A stretch of 64,000 bases of DNA from Mesobacillus maritimus (GCF_023715205.1 NZ_JAMBNR010000009.1:186001-250000), one strand, 5' to 3'. Counted from the first letter of the stretch, positions 48,201 to 56,846 are shown. Notes: a model not told the origin generated them from the sequence alone. A program made the numbers and translations.

Positions 48201-49475
48201 ATGCTCCTTCATGAAACAGATAGAGAATCCAATTCTTTCGAGAATCGTATGGAGATGACCTTAGCCTTTAGTAAACGATATAAAATGTCCATTGCAATTT
48301 GTTATTTAAGGATGGTTTATCCTGTAGACATTTCAAGTGATAGGGAATTCAACTATCTAGAATCGTTAAATAATACGATCAAGAGTAGAATGGAACGGAC
48401 CATCCGTGACATCGATACCGTAACAAAAGTAAATGATACGGACTTTATTATCGTAATTGCCGATGTGAATGAAAATGATGCTATGGATATTATTTATAGG
48501 CTGTTAGATTCCGTAACCAGTCCCATTACCCTTGAGAAATCTCAGTATAGTCTGCAGGCCAATATTGGTGTATGTTTTTATCCTTCAGGTACTAAAAATG
48601 AATCTGAACTTCTTAGCCTCGCAAAAATGGAAATGTATCATGCGCAAATAACAGATCAAGCGATTTCTATTTTTAAAGGTGAATTGGATGAAGCAGCCAA
48701 AAGAAAGGTAATCATTGAGAATGATTTACGGTATGCACTGAAAAATAATGAACTACAGACAGTTTTTCAACCACAGTATGATATAAAAAATAAAAGGGTT
48801 TGGGGATTAGAAGCACTGATTAGATGGAATCACCCCTTAATAGGTGAAATCATGCCGAGTGAATTTCTCCCCCTTGCTGAAAACGAAGGTCTTTCTATTG
48901 AGTTGTATTACTGGATCTTAGAAGATGTTTGCAGAAAAAAGGGGGCATTGGACGACAATCATTTGAAAGTGGGAATCAATCTTTCGGTCAATCAACTCAT
49001 CTCAGATGAATTCGAATTAAAGACGATGGAAATCATCAATAAATATGATATACAGCCAGACCAAATCGTTATTGAAATTACAGAGGATATCCAAATATAC
49101 ACTGTAAAGAAGGCAGTACAAAGAATTAAATCTTTGAAGTCTAAAGGATTTATGATTGCATTGGATGACTTTGGGAACGGCTATTTTTCATTTGCGGATT
49201 TTGTCAATCTTCCTCTTGACGTTATAAAACTGGATAAGGGATTTGTCTTGACCTTAATAGAAAATAATAAATTAAGGGCTGTGATTTCCCCTATTATTGA
49301 AATCGCTCATAATTTGAATTTTATGGTTTTGATTGAAGGGCTCGAAGAACAGGTGCAATTAAATGAATGGAAGTCCCTAGGAACGGATTTAGCACAAGGT
49401 TATCTCATCAGCCGGCCTATGTCTTTAACTGACTTTCTCCCTAATAAAATTGAAATAGAGAGCAGATTAGAATAG
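48201..49475 (+). CDS. Degenerate-GGDEF/EAL c-di-GMP phosphodiesterase
   Basis: 424 aa. The N-terminal half has a GGDEF-like fold, but the signature is replaced by NDTDF (78-82), so it is not a cyclase. The C-terminal EAL domain retains EALIRW (204-209), EITED, ALDDFGNGYFSF and KLDKGF, so phosphodiesterase activity is expected. No sensor domain or membrane segment, so cytoplasmic. ATG 48201 follows AGGGG; a GTG at 48171 is possible. It would lower the ligand of the riboswitch at 28771. Confidence 0.9.
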   Translation: MLLHETDRESNSFENRMEMTLAFSKRYKMSIAICYLRMVYPVDISSDREFNYLESLNNTIKSRMERTIRDIDTVTKVNDTDFIIVIADVNENDAMDIIYRLLDSVTSPITLEKSQYSLQANIGVCFYPSGTKNESELLSLAKMEMYHAQITDQAISIFKGELDEAAKRKVIIENDLRYALKNNELQTVFQPQYDIKNKRVWGLEALIRWNHPLIGEIMPSEFLPLAENEGLSIELYYWILEDVCRKKGALDDNHLKVGINLSVNQLISDEFELKTMEIINKYDIQPDQIVIEITEDIQIYTVKKAVQRIKSLKSKGFMIALDDFGNGYFSFADFVNLPLDVIKLDKGFVLTLIENNKLRAVISPIIEIAHNLNFMVLIEGLEEQVQLNEWKSLGTDLAQGYLISRPMSLTDFLPNKIEIESRLE

Positions 49476-49529
49476 GTAAAGATAGTAAGGAACGTCTCAC
49501 AAGGTATTGTTAAGAAAACATAGTAAAAG

Positions 49530-49568
49530 AAAACCCGAGTTCTCATAATTGAACTCGGGTTTTATCTT
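49530..49568 (+). terminator. Terminator after the EAL gene
   Basis: A 13-bp stem AAAACCCGAGTTC / GAACTCGGGTTTT with an 8-base loop; the stem itself supplies the T run. Confidence 0.9.
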
Positions 49569-49691
49569 TCAAGAATCCTTCCACCCATCTCTTAACCACT
49601 ATTTAGCAATGTTAAATATCCGAATGTTGGGCTAGGACAAGGAACTTCCACTACTTTATTAGAAATGTTGAAATGGAACCTCTAATACGGT

Positions 49692-50138
49692 TTATATAAC
49701 CAAACTTACAATGATGCCGGAGAGGATGCTGACAAGTGTTGCACCATATAACAGTTTCATGCCAAAACGCGCGACGATGTTCCTTTGTTTTTCATTTATA
49801 TCTTTGAATGCCCTGTAATAATCCCAATGGATGAGAAGTTCGCAAAGGAAACGAGAAAGACCGAAAGAATTCCCATTGTTCGGTCTCTAAACTGATAATG
49901 CCTCCGGCTAAATCCATCATTGCGACAAATTCATTGGTTACCTGTTTCATGGCCATAATTCCTCCAGCATTAATGGTCTCTGATAAAGGACGCCCATAAT
50001 GAAAGCAATTGGAGCGAAGATAAAGCCTAATAGTTGCTGGAAAGAGATGCTAAACAATAGTTCAAACACATGGTTGAATCCCGCCATTAAAGTGATGAAT
50101 CCAATGAGCATGGCCCCGACGATAATGGCCACCTTAAA
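49692..50138 (-). pseudogene. nupC-like concentrative nucleoside transporter remnant
   Basis: Minus-strand reading gives [37 protein letters not shown], then after a shift [20 protein letters not shown] and [10 protein letters not shown], and after another shift [12 protein letters not shown] followed by [20 protein letters not shown] with a stop at 49692. This is the C-terminal third of a CNT-family transporter. The N-terminal two-thirds are missing. It may once have worked with a nucleoside hydrolase such as the one at 44920. Confidence 0.85.
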
Positions 50139-51382
50139 CCCTTAAACCCATCTTTTGGGTTTTAGTTTGTGCTACTCAAATGATTGGTTCAGGAAATGGG
50201 GAGGTTGATGCAAATAGTCGTTGGATTAGTATGTATGAGGTTTTCGATACCTTGGTTATTTTCTATATTTGGACGATAAGCTTGTTGTTGTTATTCTTTT
50301 TTCTTTTCTTTTTCTTTTTCTTTTTGCCAACGTATCGTGCAACGACTCGGGAACGGATCGTCTTTTTATTCTGTTGTTTTCCTGTTCGATGACTCCTTCT
50401 ACTTATAATATAGATTAACCCATTGATAATACCGAATATGTAAACCAGGCGTTGGAGGAATTTTACTTATGCTCAATCCTTAAAAGAAGAAATGAAACTA
50501 TCATCTATCTCTCTTGAAGTCAATGGGAAGATGTATTTTATTGAATAAATGCTTTATCTATGCATGGCTATTGCATAGTTTCTAGGGTCATAGAGGACAA
50601 GAAATGGTTGCTTGGTTCCTTGTAAATGAACGATGTTTCTTTTCCTTATTGAATGAAGTGCTCATCCATTCCTTTAAAGTTAGTCGGATGAGTGCTTTTT
50701 TTATTATCCACGAATGTACAAAATGATGACAGCTTCAGGGAACCCATATATAGCAATCGAGTCACAGATAAAAATAAGCTAAAAAGTCATTTTGTTAAGG
50801 GGATAAAAGAAGAACTGGTGGCCCTGACAATATGAAATTGTCACGGAAAAACTCATAGACTGCTCTGATTGTCCTCGACATATCTCTAATAAAGGAACAC
50901 ATCACAGGTATATACTCAGAAGGTAAACCTCTATATGTATTTCACCATGTAAGAACAGGGTAATAAGTCTTGCTAAACTTAAACTGTATCCCTTTAATCA
51001 AACTCCTTCACAACTTCGGCAATCCCACCTCTCATTCATGTGCGTGAACCACCAGTACATTTGAATTCACATTGTTGTCATTCCCCATCGAAATGGATCT
51101 AGTGAAAGAGTTCACTCCATTTATCCCTGCTAGTAGGTTGTCCATGCCTTGTTCCTGCACCCAAAAGCTAAGTATGCTACCATAAAAGAATTATTCATGA
51201 GTGCCTTCCTTATAAATCTATATCTGTGTTGAGTTTTGGACGAAGAAAATTTGGGGATTAACAATGGAAGAAGTAATATTCCAATCACTTCAGGGGGAAG
51301 TTAACCGATGTGGGATTGGGATATTATGTAATGAATTTATTACCTTTTTAAAAATTGAAGCATCTGAAGGGAGAGATTTACC
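50139..51382. other. Longest gene-free region of the window
   Basis: 1.2 kb without a convincing gene on either strand. It contains a T/C-rich low-complexity tract (about 50285-50330), the terminator at 50656, and a frame ending FTYAQSLKEEMKLSS...FIE near 50548 that could be the tail of a lost gene. Confidence 0.5.
50656..50702 (+). terminator. Orphan terminator
   Basis: AAGTGCTCATCC pairs with GGATGAGTGCTT (two wobble pairs), followed by seven T. No intact gene ends before it. Confidence 0.8.
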
Positions 51383-52036
51383 ATGAAACTGTATCAAGTA
51401 AGAAAAGGACAATTTGTCTATTTTAACAATGAGTTGCACAAGGTGTATTCTGTGAAACCTATCTACAAACAGTCTGTCCATCTGATCAAATTGAAAGATT
51501 TGTCTCAGCATTTAACCAATGCCTCAAAAGTTGAAAGATATATTCCCAAACATCTTGACAGCTTTATTTTCAACCATAAGGCTTATACCCTTCACAAGGA
51601 GAAACAGGCTGAAGAAGGGGACTTCATCTTAATTACGAATCCAAGTCCTGATTACATGGATCACTATTCCTTAAACGAGATTGAAATTGTATCGTCTGTT
51701 GAAAGCAAAGGGGTTATCACGACAAGAGCGAATGGGGTCAAACATATTGAATATTTATTGATGGTCCCGGGCCGTGATCCGAACAGTAACCCGATCGACT
51801 ATTTAGATAAAAGTATGGTCGATAATGATTGGATGAGCAATGATTCTGATCAACCTGCAGAAGGTGAAATGCCAACGATCGGGGATGTATATAAAAAACG
51901 AGATGGTGGTTCTTCCATTGAAGCGATGGTTGTAGCCATCAACGACAAAAAAATCTTTTTGGGCAACAATATCGAACTCTCCTTGAATAAGTTAAACGAA
52001 GGATGGGAGTATCAATATAGTCTCCTAGAGGACTGA
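51383..52036 (+). CDS. Conserved hypothetical protein next to the BCCT transporter
   Basis: 217 aa, soluble, without a signal peptide. The N-terminus (MKLYQVRKGQFVYFNNELHK) and C-terminus (MPTIGDVYKKRDGGSSIEAMVVAIND) both look like small beta-barrel modules reminiscent of each other, joined by a polar linker at about 145-165. I do not recognise the family. GAAGGGAGAG precedes ATG 51383. It ends 49 bases before the transporter start and may modulate it. Confidence 0.7.
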   Translation: MKLYQVRKGQFVYFNNELHKVYSVKPIYKQSVHLIKLKDLSQHLTNASKVERYIPKHLDSFIFNHKAYTLHKEKQAEEGDFILITNPSPDYMDHYSLNEIEIVSSVESKGVITTRANGVKHIEYLLMVPGRDPNSNPIDYLDKSMVDNDWMSNDSDQPAEGEMPTIGDVYKKRDGGSSIEAMVVAINDKKIFLGNNIELSLNKLNEGWEYQYSLLED

Positions 52037-52085
52037 TTGTGGGGGAGGCATGTCATGAACAGCAAGAGCTTGAAAGGTGGATACG

Positions 52086-53609
52086 ATGAATAAAGTAACA
52101 ATGGTTTTTACGATTTCTGTTATTATTGCCGTTTTATTTGTTCTCTGGGGGGCCTTTGCGCCTGATCAACTGGCAAGTGTAACAGGCGATATCCAACAAT
52201 TTCTTCAAACGAATTTTGGTTGGTTTTATCTGATCGTCGCAAGTGTCATCTTGGTTTTCGCGATCTACTTAATCTTCTCTAAATATGGGAAAATTAAGCT
52301 TGGCAAGGACGATGAAGAGCCTGAATATGGTCTTATTAGTTGGTTTGCCATGTTATTCAGCGCTGGTATGGGCATTGGGATTGTTTTCTATGGGGTGGCT
52401 GAACCATTACAGCATTATTTGACCCCGCCATACGGCGATCCTGGTACAAAGCAGGCGGCAAGCGATGCCATGCGGTTTTCTTTCTTCCATTGGGGACTGC
52501 ACCCTTGGGGAATGTATGCCGTGATTGCTCTCGCCCTCGCTTATTTTAAATTTAGAAAAGGGGCACCTGGATTAATTAGTGCCACATTTTATCCGTTAAT
52601 AGGAGATCGAGTAAAAGGATGGGTGGGCAAGCTTATTGACATCATTGCCGTTTTTGCAACGATTTTTGGTGTTGCCACGTCCTTAGGGCTTGGTGCGGCG
52701 CAAATCAATGGCGGTTTACATTATATCTTTCCTAACATCCCAATTAGCATAATGGTTCAATTTATTATTATAGCGATCGTTACGGTCTTATTTATCTTGT
52801 CAGCGATATCTGGGTTAGGGCGTGGAATAAAATGGCTTAGTAACTCGAATGTTCTTGTTGCGATTATATTGATGCTATTTTTATTATTTGCGGGCAATAC
52901 AGGTTTCCTGCTCAATTATTTCACAACGACCCTCGGGAGTTATCTTCAAAATCTGGCGGATATGAGTTTGAATATCTCGCCATTTGACGAGCAGCATGGC
53001 GAATGGATGCAAGCTTGGACCCTGTTTTATTGGGCTTGGTGGATTGCTTGGGCTCCATTTGTCGGGACCTTTATCGCCCGTGTTTCAAGGGGACGCACAA
53101 TCCGTGAGTTTATGATTGGTGTTTTAGTTGTTCCAACCATTTTCTGTGCATTATGGTTTTCCGTTTTTGGCGGAACGGGCATCTATTTAGAACGAATCAT
53201 GAATGCGAACCTTGGGAACGTCATCAACACTCAAGGGGTCGAAGTATCGTTATTTGCGGTATTGGCGCAATTCCCATTGAGCACTTTTACGTCTATATTA
53301 GCGATTATCCTGATTAGTACATTTTTTATTACGTCAGCAGACTCCGCAACCTTTGTTCTAGGTATGCAAACGACAAACGGAAGTTTAAATCCGCCAAACA
53401 TCACGAAAGTTATATGGGGAATTCTTGTCTCTGCAGCGGCGTTGATTCTGCTTTGGTCCGGTGGATTGACCGCCCTGCAAACAGCGTCCATTATCGCTGC
53501 CTTCCCATTTGCGTTTATCCTCATCTTTATCATGTTCTCGTTAATGAAAGCCTTTAGAGAAGAAGTCAAAATAAGGAAACGATTAGAACGGAAAAAACAA
53601 CAACAGTAA
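52086..53609 (+). CDS. BCCT-family osmolyte transporter (glycine betaine/choline/carnitine)
   Basis: 507 aa with twelve helices. Family marks are MLFSAGMGIGIVFYGVAEP, FFHWGLHPWGMYAV and the signature YWAWWIAWAPFVGTFIARVSRGRTIREF. It imports betaine-like compounds with sodium for osmoprotection, as OpuD/BetL do. The C-terminus is short and basic (RKRLERKKQQQ). ATG 52086 follows GAAAGGTGG; the in-frame GTG 52077 is less likely. Confidence 0.92.
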   Translation: MNKVTMVFTISVIIAVLFVLWGAFAPDQLASVTGDIQQFLQTNFGWFYLIVASVILVFAIYLIFSKYGKIKLGKDDEEPEYGLISWFAMLFSAGMGIGIVFYGVAEPLQHYLTPPYGDPGTKQAASDAMRFSFFHWGLHPWGMYAVIALALAYFKFRKGAPGLISATFYPLIGDRVKGWVGKLIDIIAVFATIFGVATSLGLGAAQINGGLHYIFPNIPISIMVQFIIIAIVTVLFILSAISGLGRGIKWLSNSNVLVAIILMLFLLFAGNTGFLLNYFTTTLGSYLQNLADMSLNISPFDEQHGEWMQAWTLFYWAWWIAWAPFVGTFIARVSRGRTIREFMIGVLVVPTIFCALWFSVFGGTGIYLERIMNANLGNVINTQGVEVSLFAVLAQFPLSTFTSILAIILISTFFITSADSATFVLGMQTTNGSLNPPNITKVIWGILVSAAALILLWSGGLTALQTASIIAAFPFAFILIFIMFSLMKAFREEVKIRKRLERKKQQQ

Positions 53610-53615
53610 AACATT

Positions 53616-53650
53616 AGCCGTCTGATGAGAATTCATTAGACGGTTTTTTG
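53616..53650 (+). terminator. Terminator after the BCCT gene
   Basis: CCGTCTGATGA pairs with TCATTAGACGG across GAAT, followed by six T. Confidence 0.93.
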
Positions 53651-53998
53651 TTTGTGTGCAGGTGCTTGGATCGAAAATTGTCGAAAAAGTCACAGTGACG
53701 CCCCGATTCTTGTCGCCTGGTTCGGAAGCGGATTGTTTTTTTTCGTTAAGTATTGGGGAACTTCGTCTGAAAATATAAGGCATTTGACTATTTCTCTTAT
53801 TGGTCGAATGCTTTATTTTTTGGGTACCTAAATCCCTTGTATATCTGCCGGATTTGATTGTGTGATGTTTTAGGGGAGGGTGGTAAACAGGGTGGGGAAC
53901 CGTCCTTTTGGTGGATGTGATACGGAAGGAGATGGATGAATCCTTAGCCTTTGAAAGATGTTGTTTAGAGAAATCGTAAATCATGAAGCAGCAAATGT
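53651..53998. other. Gene-free stretch with a REP-like copy
   Basis: It contains the partial repeat at 53689-53726 (GTGACGCCCCGATTCTTGTC). A minus-strand frame across 53583-54086 lacks a ribosome binding site, runs through repeat and terminator DNA, and is rejected. Confidence 0.55.
53689..53726 (+). repeat. REP-like repeat, partial
   Basis: GTCACAGTGACGCCCCGATT is followed by CTTGTCGCCTGGTTCGG. It matches the 5' half of copies A1/A3. Confidence 0.6.
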
Positions 53999-54175
53999 TT
54001 ATTCTAATTTCTTTCGTTTTAACACATATCCACTCACAATTTGATACAGTCCAAACAGTAAGCTTAGAATCAAAATCGCGATCCATGAATACTCATGCGG
54101 AACCAAATAATAAACACCTGCAAGAAGGACCAAGAAAATTAGGTAACCGATATGAAAAGCCTTTTTAAAAGTCAT
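53999..54175 (-). CDS. Small two-helix membrane protein (58 aa)
   Basis: The frame MTFKKAFHIGYLIFLVLLAG continues to a second helix (YSWIAILILSLLFGLYQIV) and ends in a basic tail (YVLKRKKLE). A GGTGGG site lies 9 bases before the ATG. The hydrophobic pattern and positive-inside tail look genuine; function unknown. It is convergent with the BCCT gene and reads in the same direction as the PlcR-like gene to its right. Confidence 0.7.
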   Translation of the reverse strand: MTFKKAFHIGYLIFLVLLAGVYYLVPHEYSWIAILILSLLFGLYQIVSGYVLKRKKLE

Positions 54176-54370
54176 TATGACATCCCACCCCAGTTTTTAT
54201 TCTTTCATTTTAGATGTACCTCTATTTGGATAAAAGTCATGTGTGATTTTGTCGTGGAAACTCCGAGATTTAATCAACTGTTTTTGTGTCAGTTCCGGGT
54301 AATAGGACTTGATAAGACGTTTTGTTTTCCCATTTAAACAACCAAATGCAACTCCAATTGTCATGTTTCG

Positions 54371-55261
54371 TTACATCTGAGAGGTGCTATTCAGTTCATT
54401 TATCTTTTGATTAGTGATTTCAAGGTAATCATCTTTCTCTAAAAGCTCAAAGGCGTTAAAGGCATATTTTAAATGTTTGATGCCCTCTCTTTTATTGCCT
54501 ATTTCACTCAATGTGATCCCTTTTTGATAGAGTAACTCTCCAAACAAGTAACTGGAATGATGTTTCTTACATTGTTCCAAACCTTTGTTACAATAGAATA
54601 ATCCATCATTATATTCGTTTATACTATACAAAAGCTTAGAAAGGTTGTAACTAAGCCTGATTGAGATTGTAATATCATCAATGAGTATGGATTTATTAAA
54701 TACCTCGATGGCCTTCTCAAATTTGCTTTTAGCATCCACCCATTGTTCTTCTTCTGAATAGATGATCGCTAAACTATTTAATATTTGAAAATCTTGCTCC
54801 GTATGCTGAATAGAGTCTTTCATACTAGAAGCCTCGCGTAATATTTTAACTGATTCATGAAATTTCTGATCTAAGTAATAAACGGCTATTCCCTTATGCC
54901 ATTTTAAAAATTGCTTTTCTTCAATATCTTGAAAACTAGGGTGCTTTTCGTATTTATCTACCAATCTCTTTACTTCTCTATAATCCTTTGCTGAAATGGC
55001 CTTTCTAATTGACTTCTTTGAAGATGTAATAAAATGATATTGATCTTTATAGACAATATTCAAGAAATAAGCTGGGCATATTCCTAGTTTTTTCGAAATT
55101 TTAACAAGTGTATCTACATATGGGCTAATTTGTCCTGCCTCTATTTTACTAATTTGAGACTGACTACAAATCCCTTCAGCAAGTTCCTTTTGACTAATAT
55201 TTAACCGAACTCGTATTGAATGGATGGTATTCCCCAAATGCTTTAAGTTTTTCTCTAACAT
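54371..55261 (-). CDS. PlcR-like HTH-TPR quorum-sensing regulator
   Basis: 296 aa of the RRNPP class. An XRE HTH lies at about residues 8-60 (IRVRLNISQKELAEGICSQSQISKIEAGQISP), very like PlcR of B. cereus (GLTQKQLSENICHQSEVSRIESG). A long helical TPR region follows (about 85-290; QILNSLAIIYSEEEQWVDAKSKFEKAI, YQKGITLSEIGNKREGIKHL). ATG 55261 is preferred, 6 bases after GAGGAG; an in-frame ATG at 55288 has no ribosome binding site. Divergent from the PapR-like peptide gene, which supports peptide control. Confidence 0.88.
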   Translation of the reverse strand: MLEKNLKHLGNTIHSIRVRLNISQKELAEGICSQSQISKIEAGQISPYVDTLVKISKKLGICPAYFLNIVYKDQYHFITSSKKSIRKAISAKDYREVKRLVDKYEKHPSFQDIEEKQFLKWHKGIAVYYLDQKFHESVKILREASSMKDSIQHTEQDFQILNSLAIIYSEEEQWVDAKSKFEKAIEVFNKSILIDDITISIRLSYNLSKLLYSINEYNDGLFYCNKGLEQCKKHHSSYLFGELLYQKGITLSEIGNKREGIKHLKYAFNAFELLEKDDYLEITNQKINELNSTSQM

Positions 55262-55274
55262 ATTACTCTCCTCA

Positions 55275-55289
55275 CATGAAATATTCATA
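55275..55289. promoter_or_regulatory. PlcR-box-like inverted repeat before the regulator gene
   Basis: CATGAA-ATA-TTCATA: half-sites match the PlcR box (TATGNA...TNCATA), but the spacer is 3 bases instead of 4. It lies right before the ribosome binding site of the PlcR-like gene, suggesting autoregulation, though chance is possible. Confidence 0.4.
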
Positions 55290-55340
55290 AAAGAATACGA
55301 ATTAAAGCAAGATTAGGATATAAAGACTACTGGCGAGGCT

Positions 55341-55358
55341 ATTATACATTTTAATGTA
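55341..55358. promoter_or_regulatory. Palindrome over the -10 box of the PlcR-like gene
   Basis: TACATT-TT-AATGTA (55345-55358) is a perfect inverted repeat. It overlaps a minus-strand TATAAT (55341-55346) that is a good -10 candidate for the regulator gene. Confidence 0.45.
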
Positions 55359-55370
55359 AAATACCAAATC

Positions 55371-55404
55371 AAAAAAACTAATACTTATGGTATAGTTTTT
55401 TTTT
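55371..55404. promoter_or_regulatory. Hairpin/operator and extended -10 before the PapR-like gene
   Basis: AAAAAAACTA-(A)-TAC and GTA-TAGTTTTTTT pair around TTATG. The 3' arm includes TGGTATAGT, an extended -10 element for the peptide gene, with the ribosome binding site only a few bases beyond. It could act as an operator or as a bidirectional terminator. Confidence 0.45.
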
Positions 55405-55421
55405 GGAAGGAGGCGATGAAC

Positions 55422-55565
55422 ATGGAAAAGTTAAAAAAGATCGTTTTTCGTGTACTGGCAGTAACTACATTAGCCTTTAGTACTTCAGTTTATGATTCAG
55501 ACTCAACTACACACGATGGCGTTGGTGGCTTTGTCATTCAGAGAGATTTACCCTATGAGCATTAA
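55422..55565 (+). CDS. PapR-like signalling peptide precursor
   Basis: 47 aa. A basic start (MEKLKK) and hydrophobic export segment (IVFRVLAVTTLAFSTSV) are followed by a polar spacer and the C-terminal heptapeptide RDLPYEH. PapR of the B. cereus group is 48 aa with the same layout, and its mature signals are heptapeptides of the form (A/S)DLPFE(F/H), differing here mainly by Arg and Tyr. AAGGAGG lies 8 bases before ATG 55422. It should be secreted, trimmed, re-imported by an oligopeptide permease and bound by the divergently encoded PlcR-like protein. Confidence 0.85.
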   Translation: MEKLKKIVFRVLAVTTLAFSTSVYDSDSTTHDGVGGFVIQRDLPYEH

Positions 55566-56207
55566 TCCACGGTAAATACTACTATTATTATAGTAACAAA
55601 AGAGTTTAAATAAGGTAGCAGTGAGGGCTAAATAAGATTAAAATAAAAAGCGGCGACCATAGGGATTCACTTTTTCATCACTCTTGGTCGCTCATCTTAC
55701 CACGACCTTCATAACAAAGATAGGACAATCTTATCAACCGAAATCGAACAAACTCGATCTACATCCTTATGAGTAAACAGTTTTTCCAAGTTAGCACTGA
55801 TTGTGCCTTTCTTCAGAGAAGAAAAGCGAAAATTCGTCATGAAAGATAGCCTTGTTATCCTAACGGATACAGGGCTTTTGTATTTTCCGTAATAAGTTAA
55901 ACATGACGAACTTCTATCCGATCATGGCAGCGGCCGTATTCCAAAAGTCATTTGCCATGTTGATACAACGATTTTGTTAGGCTGGCTCATTAAATTTGCT
56001 TGAATCAGCATACCACAATCTTTCTCAAAGTAATGAAAAAATTCCTAAATGAATCGTTGAATGTGGAAACAACGAGAATTGTTCGTCTTCCTTAAAATAG
56101 CAGGGTAAAAGGGCCTTAAATCCCAAATATATACAAAATGAGAGTGTGCTATATTTTGAGTATAAGCTCTGATCACCCAGATTTAACCAAACAAGGTTGT
56201 TAAAACT
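55566..56207. other. Decayed DNA between the peptide gene and tRNA remnant
   Basis: No intact gene. On the minus strand around 55750-55910 short coding-like runs (for example KTVYS, HDEFSLFFSEERHNQC) are broken by stops, consistent with a dead gene of unknown identity. Confidence 0.45.
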
Positions 56208-56277
56208 GGTGGTGTAGCCAAGCGGCAAGGCTAATTTCTGCAAAACCTTGACCCTTGGTTCAAATCCAGTCACCAAG
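56208..56277 (+). pseudogene. Degenerate tRNA-Cys (GCA) relic
   Basis: The D arm (GCCA...GGC), anticodon loop CTGCAAA and T arm (TTCAAAT loop) are clear and follow Bacillus tRNA-Cys. However, the anticodon stem has two mismatches (AATTT against ACCTT), the acceptor stem GGTGGTG/CACCAAG fails at its outer two pairs, and the outer T-stem pair is lost. It is probably a non-functional copy or a recombination scar. Confidence 0.75.
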
Positions 56278-56399
56278 AACGCAGTTTGAAGACATGATCC
56301 TATTTGAAGAATTATTATAGGTCAAGAAATTACAGTTCGATTAAAATCTACATAGTTGTTATCGGAAAGCTTGTAATCAACAGGTATCTCTTACGAACT

Positions 56400-56417
56400 T
56401 ATGATAAAACAATCATT
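56400..56417. promoter_or_regulatory. Inverted repeat upstream of the bacteriocin gene
   Basis: TATGAT-AAAACA-ATCATT, about 80 bases before the bacteriocin start. The half-site resembles that near the PlcR-like gene, but the spacer is longer, so it is only a candidate operator. Confidence 0.3.
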
Positions 56418-56497
56418 CAAGCATCCATTCACAACCAAATCCTATTTGAAAAATAGATAGGGTCATTTTACCATTTTACTTGAAGGGAGGTGAGAAC

Positions 56498-56782
56498 ATG
56501 AAAAGAAAAGCACTAACATTTGCGTTAATAGGACTTTTAGCCCTTGGTGCTCTTGTACCAATTACAGCAAAAGCAGCAGAGTCATGGGATTATGGGTACA
56601 ATAAATCAACCATGCAATGGTATAATTATTACTGGCATTCTTCTTATAAACATTATGGAAGTATTACAAAGAACGGTGTTACTTACTTTGGTCCAATTGC
56701 AAATGCTGGATATTGGTCTAAGTTAAACCTAGATTATAACGGACCATATGCTGCGACTTATAACAAGCATATTTCGTTCTGA
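56498..56782 (+). CDS. Lactococcin-972-type bacteriocin precursor
   Basis: 94 aa. A Sec signal peptide (MKRKALTFALIGLLALGALV, cleavage after AKA/A near residue 27) is followed by a mature part of about 67 residues rich in Tyr, Trp, Asn and His. It opens ESWDYGYNKS and has HSSYKHYGSITKNG and NAGYWSKLNLD. This follows lactococcin 972 (TWQHGY, HHGSKTH, RAGVWAK order). That bacteriocin acts at lipid II/septum synthesis. AGGGAGG precedes ATG 56498. ABC transporter and large membrane protein genes follow, as in other members. Confidence 0.85.
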   Translation: MKRKALTFALIGLLALGALVPITAKAAESWDYGYNKSTMQWYNYYWHSSYKHYGSITKNGVTYFGPIANAGYWSKLNLDYNGPYAATYNKHISF

Positions 56783-56790
56783 TAGCTTTT

Positions 56791-56825
56791 AAAGGGGGAT
56801 TTATTCTTTTAATAAATCTCCTTTT
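56791..56825 (+). terminator. Attenuator-like hairpin after the bacteriocin gene
   Basis: AAAGGGGGATTTATT pairs with AATAAATCTCCTTTT across CTTTT (one mismatch), with a weak T tail. It could give more bacteriocin than transporter mRNA. Confidence 0.65.
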
Positions 56826-56846
56826 ACTATTTAAGGTGGGAAATAG

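Noticed and set aside
53583-54086. 167-codon minus-strand frame after the BCCT gene
   Set aside because: No ribosome binding site, runs through a repeat and the BCCT terminator, low-complexity residues; a better 58-codon gene (53999-54175) occupies part of it in another frame.
55275-55289. Canonical PlcR box
   Set aside because: The spacer is 3 bases, not 4, so it does not meet the consensus; kept only as a PlcR-box-like site.
56025-56276. 83-codon minus-strand frame across the tRNA relic
   Set aside because: It is antisense to the tRNA-like sequence and lacks a start context.
56208-56277. Functional tRNA-Cys
   Set aside because: Two mismatches in the anticodon stem and two in the acceptor stem make function unlikely; called a relic.
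56140-56500. T-box or other riboswitch before the bacteriocin gene
   Set aside because: No T-box sequence, specifier loop or antiterminator pairing visible.
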